64,000 nt of DNA from Melanopsichium pennsylvanicum (Eukaryota; Basidiomycota; Ustilaginomycetes; Ustilaginales), in the NCBI GenBank assembly GCA_900208305.1, contig OAPG01000006.1, positions 682,001 through 746,000 of the forward strand, in the 5' to 3' direction. The translations under genes and the position numbers were made by a program. Position 1 is the stretch's first letter. Each line of letters begins with the position of its first letter. The notes below the pieces were generated by a model, which saw nothing but the letters and a program-made list of their open reading frames with translations, did no database searches and had not been told where the DNA came from. Below are positions 30,878 to 42,458 of the stretch, in pieces.

Positions 30878-32469
30878 GAATGCTGAGCTGGTCGCCTGGC
30901 TGAGAACGCGTAGACGAAATGTGATGAAGAGCTTGACAAGCTCAGTGATCGAGAATGATGCTGGTCGGGGCTGTGATCGTAGAGCGAATGAAGCAATGGC
31001 AGAGAGCGCAAGTGTTTGTGTTTGCGTTGACCAAATGGAATGTGATTTATGATCGTAAGGTCGGATGTTCCGATGCAAAGGTCGAAATTTTCGCTTGGGA
31101 ATGGTCAAAAGGTCAGTGAAATTTGACTTGGGAATTGTAGCAGGTGTTTTACAGTAGAAGGGTATCCGAAAGACGTTGCAGTGACAATGAATGGCCTTAA
31201 CTCCATGTGAAGAGCAATCGTGAAACCACAGGTTTGTGAGTCGAAACTTAGGAGGGTGAAGAAATGCTGAGAGGAAATGAAGTGGACGAGGCTTGGTGGG
31301 TGCAGAAAGCGTGTTGGAAGCGTTATGAGTTAGAGGAAGTGAGCGATACCGTAGAGTCTGTTGAACGGATCGTGAGGGTGGAAAGTTATTAAAGGCTTGA
31401 ACGAGGGTCGGGTGACCTCGTCTAAGCGGGTGATCCAATCTAGGCTCCTTGGCAGGCGTTCCCGTGCTACAGTGATAAGATCAGCAGCGACCCTTCAAGT
31501 CCGAGTGATACCGTACGAGATGATGCAGAAGCAATGTAATTGGATCGACTTCGCTTTTGGAAATGCGAGGCTAAGGATGGAGTGACGAAGACAAGAATGA
31601 GAAGATGAGGATATGGTTCGAGGTGGTGTGATGCAGATGCCGACCAAGATGATTGAGAAGCTGCTTAGATACGGATCACGGAAATCACAAAATCACAGAG
31701 CCCAAATGTGACTGTTTGCCAACTCAAATTCACACACTCAAACTCAGTCGCCATGCTAAGGAACGTTTATGCCCAACGGTGGACAAGGGTCCAAGCGTGC
31801 TGTATTTTAATTTTTGATTTGTCTTATTTTACGTTTCTTTTCACAGCATATCCCACCGGCCGCACAGCACTTGTGATTGATTTGCTGGCATTCGGCAGTC
31901 TCAGAGCTTTGAATTCCAGCAAAAGTTCACAAGGCTCTCCTGGTATCTGTTTTCAATACCATCTTATGATCGAGCTGTCGATTGGGACGAATGTATCTCT
32001 TCTCCAAGCCAAGTCGAATTCCTCTCGAGCGTAAAGCGGTGTGGCTGTGCAAGGTATGCTTTTCAGGATGTCGAGTAATCCAGGGTAAGCGATCGACAAA
32101 TCGTAACCTTGACAGACGTCTGCGCCTCACGGTGACTGAGAAGAGAGCGCGTGTGATATTCTTGGCTCGCCGAACTGCACGTCCAACACTGCGGTGCGGC
32201 TCGCATCCAAGGCAACGTGCACACATCATACCAAGCTCCTCACAGGCATACGGTGCCCAAGCTTGAGCTTTCGTCTGTTTATGAGCATGCATGATTCATT
32301 AAGGTTTCGTGTGCGAATCGTTAGTGTACGGTAAAGCGTGATGATCTACGGTTAAGCAAGATTTGGAGAAATCGTGTGGGGGACGGGTCGTTCTTGATGC
32401 AGTACAATGAAGTGCGTCTGTCATGACCGCAGCTGTTGCAGACGGCACACTGAAATTACTCGACAGCCT
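30878..32469. other. YTH promoter/leader and MFS 3' flank
   Basis: 1.6 kb on the minus-strand side between two minus-strand genes. The part next to the YTH start (30878-31438) is an open frame without ATG and reads as leader. AT-rich stretches occur at 31680-31740 and 31800-31850. No RNA gene or repeat is recognised. Confidence 0.5.
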
Positions 32470-34512
32470 CTATACTTGCAGCTTCTGCCGCTTCTCGGGA
32501 TCCTTCTTGGCTGCTGCATCTGCCTTGGCTTGCTTGAATCCATTACGATCGAAAGAACTGGTTGTATTGAGACTGTCTTGGGGAAGTTTGCCCTCTTTCT
32601 CCAGCTGTTGGCGTACTTTAAGATCCCAAGCAGGTGCAAACTTGCTCCATTTGCGAATCTTGCTACCATAGACGAAGAAAATGTAGGGGAAAGGCGTCAA
32701 GGCCAAAGCAACGAATCCAAGCAAGGATGATGCCCAGTTGGCTCCCAGGCCAACATACATTTGTCTTGTGAACAATGGAAAAGACGCACCTACTGCAGAT
32801 CTAAAGATGGTATTAGCAGCTAGAGCAGATGCGGCATACACTGTATAGCAATCCACGATGTAGCTGAGCAAAGAAATAAAAACCAGCGTAAAACTCATAC
32901 CGATCGGGATGAGCGCCAAAGCTGGCACGTACCAGGGCACAGCGACGTAGTTTCCTGTCCATCCAAACCAGAAAGCGCCAAGTACAAGCATCGGACCGGC
33001 AATCATTGAACCCCAAAGTCTTTCCTCGGGAGGAGGCATCCCCTTCCAGAAGGGTGCAAGTTGTCGGTATCGCAGCTGCACGAGCACATTGACGATGCCA
33101 CCGATCGTGGTACCGAGACCCACAGCGATGAATATAAGACCTGACTCGCCAAGGTTGAATCCTCTCTTCATTTCGAAGATGACGGGGACGGCTTCAAATA
33201 ATCCATAAAGGATGCCATACACAATCGAAATGTAAACAGTTATGAGGACGAGGATGGGTTCCTGGGCCAAGATCTGGAAGGGTCTCAAGAGAGTACGGTG
33301 GGCGATGCCGCCCATGGACCAATCGCTCTTTTCGTGTGGTGCGTAAAGGTGCTTGTTACCTTGTGGGTCGAGCTTGCGAAGTCGCTTGGCCTTGCGCATC
33401 AAGAGGACAGGAGCAAAGGTTTCGGGCATGAAGAGCACGATAAAAATCCAGCATAGACCGGCAAAGATCATCATGACCCAGAATACCCAGCGCCAGCCAA
33501 GGTAAGATTGAGTGACAAAGCCTCCAATGATGGGTCCCAACACAGGGCCAATGAAGACGGCACACGAGAAGAGACTCATGGCAAAACCACGTCCAACTGG
33601 ATCCCACATATCGGCAATGACACCACCCGCAATGGTTAGCGGAGCGGCTGCGCAAATTCCACTGATGAATCGAGTCACGAAGAGGGTTTCAGGGTTCTGC
33701 GCCAGAGCCTGTCCGAGAATGAAGAGCGTGTACATGAGCATTGAGACGCTCAGAATGACCTTGCGGCCCACCAACTCTGACGCAGTAGAAGATACGACTG
33801 GTCCAACGACATAACCGGCTAAAAATAGCGATGTAATCAGTGTAGCCGTGACAGTACCGATTTCAAACTCTTGAGAAATCTGTTGGGTGGCAGAGGAGGG
33901 CGCAGAGGAAGCAAAAGTGACGTTGACGGTGAGGAAGGACGCCAGGACAGTTATTCTCCACTTTTTGCTCTGCGACCAATTCTGAGGGTTCTCTGGATCA
34001 TTGGGACCATCCCATCCAACCTGATTAGGGTCGTTTGACTCGTCCGGGTTGCCGTGTGGGCGACCTTGCTCGGATTGGTTGTCGGCTTGGTTGTCCTCGC
34101 GGCGATGATGCGCGTCGACTTGTTCTTTCTTGGTCTCGGAAGCATTGGGCTGTGTGGGAGAGGGAGGTACACGGGTGGAAGTATCGCTCTCGTATGACGG
34201 TGCTGATGAAGGCGCATCCTCGAAAGTGTGGTCATGAGGATCTCTTGGATCGGAGCCTCCATATCTTGCTGTCCTCCCGATGATGGTTTCGACTTGGCGA
34301 TCAATCTCGCTCGAGTGAGGTCTTGGACGATATGATTCGAGGTTGGATGAACGGGGTGTGGCTTGTGCGCTACCCTTTGGTGTTTGTCCTACAACTCTCT
34401 TCTCCACCTCGTGAAGCCAGCCATGCTTGGGTGCGTGGAGTCGAGGTCTTTGTGCGGAGTCCGCTTGTTGCTTGGTGCCAACATCTGACGAAGCTTGCGT
34501 GTTTTGGGACAT
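32470..34512 (-). CDS. MFS exporter, DHA1 (drug:H+ antiporter / polyamine transporter) type
   Basis: 680 residues from the first in-frame ATG (MSQNTQ). A long hydrophilic N-terminus of about 175 residues ends in NDPENPQNWSQSKKW, the sequence that typically precedes helix 1 in fungal DHA1 transporters. About 12 transmembrane segments follow (about 180-620). The loop 2-3 motif is ASELVGRKVILS, helix 5 is CAVFIGPVLGPIIGGF, and the central-loop signature is MPETFAPVLLMRKAKRLRK. The C-terminus is cytosolic and Lys-rich. Such proteins export drugs, polyamines or toxic metabolites across the plasma membrane; the substrate is not predictable. No biosynthetic genes lie next to it. It is divergent from the SIS-domain gene, 2.7 kb away. 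Confidence 0.88.
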   Translation of the reverse strand: MSQNTQASSDVGTKQQADSAQRPRLHAPKHGWLHEVEKRVVGQTPKGSAQATPRSSNLESYRPRPHSSEIDRQVETIIGRTARYGGSDPRDPHDHTFEDAPSSAPSYESDTSTRVPPSPTQPNASETKKEQVDAHHRREDNQADNQSEQGRPHGNPDESNDPNQVGWDGPNDPENPQNWSQSKKWRITVLASFLTVNVTFASSAPSSATQQISQEFEIGTVTATLITSLFLAGYVVGPVVSSTASELVGRKVILSVSMLMYTLFILGQALAQNPETLFVTRFISGICAAAPLTIAGGVIADMWDPVGRGFAMSLFSCAVFIGPVLGPIIGGFVTQSYLGWRWVFWVMMIFAGLCWIFIVLFMPETFAPVLLMRKAKRLRKLDPQGNKHLYAPHEKSDWSMGGIAHRTLLRPFQILAQEPILVLITVYISIVYGILYGLFEAVPVIFEMKRGFNLGESGLIFIAVGLGTTIGGIVNVLVQLRYRQLAPFWKGMPPPEERLWGSMIAGPMLVLGAFWFGWTGNYVAVPWYVPALALIPIGMSFTLVFISLLSYIVDCYTVYAASALAANTIFRSAVGASFPLFTRQMYVGLGANWASSLLGFVALALTPFPYIFFVYGSKIRKWSKFAPAWDLKVRQQLEKEGKLPQDSLNTTSSFDRNGFKQAKADAAAKKDPEKRQKLQV

Positions 34513-37228
34513 GCCGATGAGAGCGCGCAATGTTGTAGCTCAGAGTATCTCGTATAAAGACACAGACGGAGGTAAGTTGTGGTAAGAGATCAAGGAAGAG
34601 AAGGCCGAGGACAATAGGTAGAGAACGCTGGGACCAGTGTGCGAACAAAGAGATTGATCAGGTACAGCATTGGATGCGGTTGCTACGTCAGAGGAGGAAG
34701 AAAACCCTGCATCGAGTTGCGGCTAAGCGAGAAGAAAGCGGCGACAAAGATTGGTTCGGCGAAATAGATGAGTAACGAGACCACACGGAAGGCAAGAAGG
34801 ATTCTAGTTATGCCTTCAGGCTTACTCACTGTTTTGTAACACTGAGATGAGCCAAGAGCCACACATTCAGGGGAACCAACATCAATGTTGCGCTTGCATA
34901 GCCGCTGCCGAGAGGCATGGTTGACTGGGTGCGAGCTCCACACTTTGACAGGTTTTGGGAAAGTTTTTGGCTCACTAGGCAGTCATGATGGAATTAAGCA
35001 TGCTCATGGTGCATAAACGTGATACTTGGGGCGGCGACATTGTCGTACCAAACGCTGGAAAACTCAGTAGCGCTTCGACAGCAACTGGCGCAGACTCGTT
35101 GAAGAGGTTCATGATGTAAACTTATTGCACAAGAAAAACTTGATGTTATAAGCACTGTGTGACAGCTAGGTGGGTGGTGTTGGGCGCATTCAATTTTAAT
35201 TGTACGATCCAAACGTCATCGCTGGGTTTACAGAAATCTGAGACGGCGTGTGTTAGAGATTAAGACGTTCTACACATTAATTACACTCGAACCGGTTCAC
35301 CAGCATCCTGTAATCCGTCTGTCTTGGCTGACACGAGCGCGGAAGCGCGGAGAATCCGCGGCAACGAGTAAGGTACAAATATTCACAATGTTTCTACTGG
35401 GAGTATTATTGATGACATCGGTGCGGATCTTGTTGGATGATCCGATCGTTTCACATAGAGATACTGACTCGTATTCTAAAGCTTGTGAATGTGTCTATGT
35501 AAATGCAGCGAGCTTAGAGTAATGTGCGGCAGACATCGATCCTGCTGCCATTGAAAGCGTCCAGCCCAAGACAAGTGGAGGCGAGCCATCGAGATCGACG
35601 CGTTAGTTCCGAACACGTCTTGGTTCGCTTCACCAACTCGGAACGGACAATGTTTGGCGTCAACCTTGGGAAGACGGGCATTCTGTGAGTGTCTGCGTAT
35701 GAGACGATAATTTTGAGGAGCCGTAGTACTGTAGCTATTTGAGCCAATCGACGAATTATTGGAGGGTGTGGCAGTGATGTGGACCGCGCCTTGTCGCATA
35801 GCGTGCAGAAGGTCGATCGCACGTGCGATGGCGACATCGGACACCCCTTTTCCGCCAAGAACCTTTTTCATCTGACACAGAGAATGGCCGCACAACAAGG
35901 TAGGATGGTCGTAGCTTACGGTGTTTCGGGCAGCGAGATGACAGCGAGATGGTCCACCGACGCCACCGACGCCCAAGAGTGAATTTTCATCCTGCCAAGA
36001 GGAGGACCCCAGGGCGATTCGGAGTTAGTTTCGCTGAGCATGACCATCACTCAATGGTGGAGAGGCAATATGAGTGTCAGGCTACATAGAAAGCACATGA
36101 ACCTGCGTCCGCCAAAGTGTTGCTACTTGCAGATTATTTATTTCCGACCGCACAGGCTTGAGTCCAAGCTCAGTTGAAGAAACGGGCTAGCTGACGCAAC
36201 CAATTTATCAAAGTGCCGTATCAATAAGAAAAGGCGGATTAGGTGAGAAAGCAGGGTGTGTGTAGCTAACTATAGTAAGTTAGCACATGCTTTTGTAAGT
36301 CGCGTCCAGACAGCCTCGTGTCAACTCTTGACATTCACACTGCTTTGCTGCTTGAATCGTGAATGATCCAAGTGGAGTGGAGTTCAAGCTGGATAAGAAT
36401 GCAAAGGCCGCGTAGCTGCACCGTGCACACAATCAATCTCTTTTGAGAAGAAATTCGAGTAATTCGCACTCGAATTTCTTATCATCAAGCTCAGATCAGA
36501 CAAGAAAAGTGCTCCATATCAGCTTCATACCATCTCGATTCAACCTGTCAATCCAAAAAAAGACTGCAAAGCTTTCGTCAGACAGCAGCACCAAACCACT
36601 GCTCAGCTCAATTCGACGCAGTTGGAATGTACACGTTTGTGCTCTCTTTTTTCTCATGTTCGCTAACTTAACGCCCTCCTTGGCCGCACTTTACGACAGC
36701 CAGTAGGACAGCCTTAGGATTTTTGTCCGTGGAGGTCAGCTCATAATATCGTCTTGAGGCATTTGAGCTATATTCTCTCCCCCGTGTTTGAGCGCCTTAT
36801 CCATCTTATATCCATCATCAACGTCACCGATTTCCTCTTTAAATCCATCATCCAGCCAAAACTCTTCTCAGGTAACCCCGCTTTCGACTTGTACATATCA
36901 CTGCTCCACACGGCCAAATCTCGAGGCCGAATACCACGCCGCGATCAAATCTTCGCGCTATCACAAATCGACATCTGTGAATTCCATACGCCTCTATTCA
37001 ACTCGTATCTGCTTCTCTGTCTTGCCTTAGCTTTCGTTCTATTTACAACAATCAATCGTCTAGCGTCAGGCACGCCAAAGGGGACGAATTATCACACAGT
37101 GCTCGAAGCATTCTTTCTCAAGAACCGTTTGGTCAGCATATACGAGTGTCGGACAATTTTCAGCAAGAAAGACACCAAGATCAGAATTACATTCGATCGA
37201 ACAACAATACCAATATTCTTGAATCAGG
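34513..37228. promoter_or_regulatory. long divergent intergenic region, MFS gene (-) and SIS gene (+)
   Basis: 2.7 kb without a credible coding frame or RNA gene. The part at 36440-37228 is AT-rich and contains several upstream ATGs; the frames at 36443-36706 and 36754-37254 do not look coding. It probably includes the leader of the SIS gene and the regulatory region of both genes. Confidence 0.5.
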
Positions 37229-38503
37229 ATGCAAGCAAAGACCGACTACTTTGACTCGGAATTCACCTTAAGCGGTCCTTCGAGCGGCGGAGCAAGCCCT
37301 TCGACTTCAGCAATGCTCAGCCCAGGATCCAGCTCGGTAGCCACATCGCAACTGTCCCTGTTGGCCTTGAATTCGCAGACCAATTCGCCGTCTTCGTCCG
37401 CATGCACTTCTGTCAGCGATCTTTCTTCAGATGTGGATAAACTCTCACTCGCTAGCGCACACGTTAGCCCCAGCTCCAACAAGGCAGCAGCGCTCCGAGT
37501 TGGCAACGAAGAATTAGATACAAGCACGGACGATAGCGAGGCAGCAGCCATAGAGGCCGAGAACCGCAGGGTTGAAGAAGAGCTGGATTCTGCGCTTGCT
37601 TTTGGCGTTCAGATCGTTCAACGAGAAGCTCGCGCGCTCGCCCTAGCCGCAAAACGTCTCTCCAAGCATTCCATCCAGCAGGACGGCTTCCGTCAAGCTG
37701 TTCGTCTAGTCATGCGAGCCACTATGGGCGAAGGAGGCGGTAAGGTCGTTCTCACCGGTGTTGGCAAGAGCGGTATCATTGCCAAGAAGCTCTCAGCCAC
37801 CTTCTTATCCCTCGGCACACAATCCATGTTCTTGCATCCAACAGAAGCCTTGCACGGCGATCTTGGCCTCCTCACATCGCACCGTGATGTCGTCATCGCT
37901 CTTTCCCACTCGGGATCCTCCCCAGAGATTCTTGCTCTGGTACCGCATATCACCGCACGCAAGTGTCCCATCATTGCTCTTGTCGGCAAACGAGAGAGTG
38001 CGCTTGCAAAAGTGTCTGACGCCTGGATTGACTGCGCCACAGGCAAGGACGACCCTGACTCGGACTCGGAAGACGAGCAAGACATGGACTCCCAGACAAA
38101 CGGTCACAATCTTGATGGTAGGACTGAACCACCAAGTAGGAGCGAACCGTCGCCCACTCCGAACAAGTTGACACTTATCCGTGCTCGCACGGTCAGTGAT
38201 GCTTGCGATTGCGGCAAGCCACGTTCGAATCGCAACACGAATCGCGCTCCACGACCCACTACCGATGAAGCATGGGACGACGTTCCTGCTCCTTCATCCA
38301 GTACGACCGTCGCTTTAGCCATGGGTGATGCGCTCGCTTTCTCCGTCACTCGTGCCAAAGGTTTGGGTCGAGATATGTTCTCTCACAATCACCCAGGTGG
38401 TAAGATTGGTGCAGACTTCCGTCTTCAAGGTCAGTCTGTGCCTATGCAGGTATACGATCCAAATGGAGGCGAGAGCGCCGTGGCTACACCAATTGCAGCT
38501 TGA
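37229..38503 (+). CDS. SIS-domain sugar-phosphate isomerase-like protein (KpsF/GutQ type, no CBS domains)
   Basis: 424 residues. A Ser-rich N-terminal 110 residues precede a helical entry segment and an SIS domain at about 170-390. Motifs are VVLTGVGKSGIIAKKLSATF, HPTEALHGDLGLL, and VIALSHSGSSPEILAL. After an insertion come TVALAMGDALAFSV and FSHNHPGGKIG. These match bacterial KpsF/GutQ/KdsD arabinose-5-phosphate isomerases, in which the Ser/Thr loop SHSGSS binds the phosphate and HPGG closes the active site. The two CBS domains of bacterial enzymes are absent: the protein ends about 35 residues after HPGG. An acidic, Asn/Pro-rich insertion of about 75 residues (about 270-345) interrupts the SIS fold. 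The substrate is unknown, since fungi make no Kdo. The start is the first ATG of this frame. Confidence 0.85.
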   Translation: MQAKTDYFDSEFTLSGPSSGGASPSTSAMLSPGSSSVATSQLSLLALNSQTNSPSSSACTSVSDLSSDVDKLSLASAHVSPSSNKAAALRVGNEELDTSTDDSEAAAIEAENRRVEEELDSALAFGVQIVQREARALALAAKRLSKHSIQQDGFRQAVRLVMRATMGEGGGKVVLTGVGKSGIIAKKLSATFLSLGTQSMFLHPTEALHGDLGLLTSHRDVVIALSHSGSSPEILALVPHITARKCPIIALVGKRESALAKVSDAWIDCATGKDDPDSDSEDEQDMDSQTNGHNLDGRTEPPSRSEPSPTPNKLTLIRARTVSDACDCGKPRSNRNTNRAPRPTTDEAWDDVPAPSSSTTVALAMGDALAFSVTRAKGLGRDMFSHNHPGGKIGADFRLQGQSVPMQVYDPNGGESAVATPIAA

Positions 38504-38694
38504 TCGTTTTTTATAATTCAACTTTTATTCAGTTCAACAGCAATCCTTCTCGTGGTATCCGATCATCTCCCTATAGAATTCCATCCTTTTTTTCTCTCTC
38601 TCTCAAATTGTACCACTATTACGTCGGAAAGATTTTACATCTTGGATTTCATTCTGAACAAGATTTATTACCACATCGCAGTGTCAGTCATCTT

Positions 38695-38698
<4 letters not shown>

Positions 38699-38728
<30 letters not shown>
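38699..38728 (+). repeat. (GT)15 microsatellite
   Basis: An uninterrupted run of about fifteen GT dinucleotides in the 3' flank of the SIS gene. Confidence 0.95.
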
Positions 38729-38729
<1 letters not shown>

Positions 38730-38950
38730 ATTTGTTGATTTAATTGCGTGTCGATCTGGATTTTCCTTGTGTGGTTGGCTCATTCCGATCCCAAATGGGA
38801 AAGAAAACCTGTGTTCAAGTTAGGAATTATTAATAATTAGTTGCTTATGAGTGTTTTTTAGATTGTGAAAAAAGACAAGAAGGAATGAATCAGGTGGCTG
38901 TTTTAAGATGAGCCGATTGAATCTGGCAAAAGGATGTGTGTTTTCGTACT

Positions 38951-38983
38951 ATTTAAATTGCGTTTCATTATTACAATTTAAAT
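38951..38983. repeat. perfect 10-bp inverted repeat with 13-nt loop
   Basis: ATTTAAATTG at 38951-38960 and CAATTTAAAT at 38974-38983 are exact reverse complements. The transcript could fold into a hairpin on either strand. Confidence 0.85.
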
Positions 38984-39640
38984 GTTGCTTTCAAGATGGA
39001 TGTGTGATTTTGAAGCAAAACATTACAAATTGTTAAAATCACATGAATCAAAATTTCCTTATGATCATCAACACTACCATTCTTTCTGCATTCAACATTT
39101 TTTTTTTCTAAATGCACAGAATCACAGACGCAACATCGGAAACAACAACTTCATATAAAAATTAAAGGCAGTACCAAAACCTCTCCTAAAAACCATCGCG
39201 TTTTCCAACACGAAACAGAATTCAACCCAATGTATTTTTTATCCTCCATCAAAAGCACAACACAAATCCTACAGTTTCAAAACATAAACTTCAGTGCATA
39301 CCCAAATTTCAACTAACGCTCTTCCCACAATCCTTTCAAAGCTCCAAAATGTTCAAAAAGCGTTCCCAAAGTGAATCTTAAAACAATCCAACCTCGGTAT
39401 CTATACTACGTCCCGTATTAAGGCTCATCGAAAAAAAAGGTTAACAGAATCTCGGTAGTGACAAGATTGCGAAGACGTAGGAAAAAAAAACTTCAGCAAG
39501 ATAAACACCTCGACGACGCTAATGCAGGTCCCCCCAATTGGAAGGCAAACGAAAGACGCGCGACTGATTTGTGTAACTCAAAAGTAATATCTCATTCAAT
39601 GCAAATGGTATGCTCTGTCGAACATCAATCATGTTATCCT

Positions 39641-40997
39641 TTAGCTCTGGCTGCACTGTACTCCACCTTGAGCACCCTCCTCCTCGTCATCTTCCATCAT
39701 GCCAGGCTGACCAGCGCCGTTGGGCTTAGCGTTGCGGACCTCTCGCTCATCCAAGTCATCCATCTGTACATCCTCGACGTCAATCTCCTTCTTGGTTTTG
39801 GGGAGCGCGTTTCGTGGTGGAAGAGCCTTCTCGAGAAGAGGGATGCTAGCGATATCGATGGACTCGGGGAAAGTAACGCTGAGGTTGACGTAGAGGTCGC
39901 CAAGCTCGTGGTGTCGATAGCTAGGCATACCCTGACCACGAAGCACCTTAATGTCGCCCGGCTTGATCACCTCACCTGCAGGGATGTCGACGGAAAGAGC
40001 GTGGTCGTCGAGGTGCTCGATGAGGATCTTACCACCGCCAAGTGCTGTGAGAAGGTCAACTTCGACCTCGACAAAGAGGTCGTTCTTCTTGCGCTTGAAA
40101 CGCGGATGGGGTTTTTCGTCAATGACGATGATGACATCTCCTGGGATGGTGTTGGGAGCCTGATCGGCCTCTTCCTTGAAGGTAATCTGCTGGCCATCCT
40201 CCATACCCTTGTCGATGCGCACTTCGAGCACCTTGCGCTCTTGGTTAATCTTTTTGCCGTTGCACTCCTTGCAGCGATCCTTTGCGTTGATAATCTCACC
40301 CTGACCCTGGCACTCGGGACATGTCTGCTGCATTTGCTGAACCATGGGACCGAGCTGACGGAGGACCACCTTGATACCCTGACCGTTGCATCCACCGCAT
40401 GATTTGACGGCGCCTTCCTTGCCACCGCGGCCGTCGCACTTTTTGCAAAGCACGTGCTTCTGGAGGGCGAGCTTGGTGACCTTGCCAGCGTAGAGCTCCT
40501 CGAGCGATACCTTGACACGGTGAACGAGGTCCTTGCCCTTGCGAGGGCCGCGAGGGCGACCGCCTCCTCCACCAAAGAAGCCGCCACCTCCGCCACCGAA
40601 GAGCTGGGAGAAGAGGTCCTGGGGGTCCATGCCTCCGCCCATTCCTCCGCCTTCGAGACCCTGCTCACCGAATCTGTCATAGAGATCGCGCTTTTCCGAG
40701 TCGGAGAGGACTTCGTATGCTGCAGTGATGGCCTTGAACTTTTCAGGGTCACCGCCCTTGTCTGGGTGTTCCTTCAACGCCTTCTTGCGGTAAGCCCTAG
40801 CAGAATCGAGATACGAATGCAAAATATGTTCAGATAGGAAGAGAAGTGCTGTCAGCATTAATGCTAGCGATACAATGTGAAAAAAAAGACGCCTATTCGG
40901 AAAGGCATAATTCGGATCTGACTTACTTCTTAAGCTCTGCCTCAGAGACATTAGGAGTGACCTCGAGGAGGTCGTAGAACTTGGTCTCCTTGACCAT
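39641..40997 (-). CDS. YDJ1: Ydj1/DnaJA-type Hsp40 chaperone, two exons, C-terminal CaaX
   Basis: Coding exons are 40997-40927 and 40796-39641, giving 408 residues. Exon 1 reads [20 protein letters not shown]. The intron (40926-40797, 130 nt, GTAAGT donor, CTGCTAG acceptor) splits a codon so that ELKK joins [15 protein letters not shown] in phase. This rebuilds a complete J domain with HPD. A Gly/Phe-rich region follows (about 70-110). Four CxxCxGxG zinc motifs come next ([32 protein letters not shown]), then two substrate-binding beta domains. It ends CSQS, a farnesylation-type CaaX box like Ydj1 CASQ. Type I Hsp40s deliver clients to Hsp70 in the cytosol and at ER and mitochondrial membranes. 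An uninterrupted frame reading into the intron exists but lacks half of the J domain. Confidence 0.93.
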
Positions 40998-42458
40998 GAT
41001 GATGATGGGTTATGGATGATGGTCGCAAATGCGTTGAGCGGAGCGAGTAGACGGGTGCGGCCTTTACGACGACTGAGAAAGTCGAGTGCGCGTACAGTGG
41101 GATCAGGGATGAGGCCAACTTGTGTGACGAGATATGGGTTGTGTCACTACTGATTGAAGCTGGTGACTTGATCGACAGATTGTGAGGACGATGCGGGTGT
41201 GTGGATTTGGCGGTGGTGTGCAAAGACGACAAATGAACCGTTCGCAATCTGAATGATGGTATTGAAGTGGAAATTGGCCACTTTCGGATGTGAAGAGTGA
41301 TGTCGAGATTGAGCGGCAAAGCAGTCGAGCGACACCACCGGAAGCTCCGAGATACACCAAAAAAAAAAAAAGAGGCAGGTTTAGACAGACTTTGAAGCTC
41401 TCCAGCTCTCTCGCCTCAGCGCTAATGTCAGAAAATTCCGGAACATCACACATCTCAAACCGAAAATTAAAGACAAAAAGATTCTAAATTAAAGGAAAAA
41501 CAAAAATGTTTCTGCTGTTGTGGGATGGACCAAATTCTAAATGGCAAAGCCAAAACGTAGCACAGCGCGGCGGCAAACTATGCTGATCACGCTCTTCTCT
41601 GCTCAGTTTATGCCTTTAGAAGCTCCAATGCAGATGATAAGTGTTTCTAGTCAAATCTGGAAGATGTTCCAAAGCTTGCTATCATGTGGCTGTCGTATGC
41701 GCTTTGTTCGATTGCTCAGCGGAGAAGGAGCGTGTGGGACTTGGAAGCGGTGAAATTGGATTCTAGCCAAAATTGAATCTTCCAAAGCCTTCTATGCGGG
41801 ATGGAGCCGACCTTCCTAACTTTTTCGCTGTCACCAAGCTTTTATTGTTCTGTCCTTTTCATCAACCGATCCAGATGGATCTTCCGATCTTGAGTAATGT
41901 TTGAATTTGACTTTCTAACAACTCATTTTTTTCCCTGCACAACTGTGACTGCCACGTCCTCTTTTTTCTCGCATGCACAGAGCAACTTGCAGGTGACTTA
42001 CTGCGTAGTAGTAATTTTTTGGTTCTTCTTGTTGTTCTTTTGGTTTAGGCGATTTGTCACTCACTCTTGGCCACTGTTGCATTTCACAAGTATCCCTCAC
42101 CACCACTTACGTCTCCTGTCAGATCTGTCTGTTTGTGTCCGACCCACTGGCTGGTGCTCTGTTCCCGACTTCTGTCTTTACCTACTCGACTTGCAATAGA
42201 TTCGTTCGCACTCGGACAACCAAGCGATTCATCTTGGTGCACATTCCACCAAAATATCATCTACCCACTCCATTGTTTTCGCTTCATTTAGACACGTAGC
42301 CAAACTTGTGTCCTAGTCCAATATTCGGATCTGTAGATCTGCTCTAGTTTTCAGAAAAGGGCAGAATCACTTTAAGCACCCGTACACTCTCCTTCAAGAC
42401 AACGAGTATCGTTTACCACAGCTTGAGATCAAATCGCCTGTAAAGCTACCTTACAATC
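40998..42458. promoter_or_regulatory. divergent intergenic region, Ydj1 gene (-) and signal peptide peptidase gene (+)
   Basis: 1.46 kb with no credible coding frame. It contains an A-run at 41360-41371 and a T-rich stretch near 41925-42060. The segment next to 42459 is pyrimidine-rich, consistent with a leader. A T-rich AATTTTTTGG at about 42007 resembles an Sm site but nothing around it looks like an snRNA. Confidence 0.5.

Larger units (their letters stand above)
38504..39640. other. AT-rich convergent 3' intergenic region
   Basis: 1.1 kb, markedly more AT-rich than the flanking genes. It contains the (GT)n repeat at 38699-38728 and the inverted repeat at 38951-38983. No coding frame is credible. 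It should hold the 3' UTRs of the SIS and Ydj1-type genes. AT-richness would also suit a replication origin, which cannot be shown here. Confidence 0.5.

Noticed and set aside
31800..31875. Resemblance between this T-rich segment and the left edge of the CpG-poor island (6839-6885)
   Set aside because: Only short shared words (ATTTTACG, ATATCCC) with different spacing; CpG content here is normal.
36443..37254. Two overlapping open frames (36443-36706, 36754-37254) upstream of the SIS gene
   Set aside because: AT-rich, no motif, begin with non-ATG codons and overlap the SIS start; more likely leader.
39458..40402. 314-codon plus-strand frame opposite the Ydj1-type gene
   Set aside because: Shadow of the zinc-finger and C-terminal region of the Hsp40; no motif of its own.
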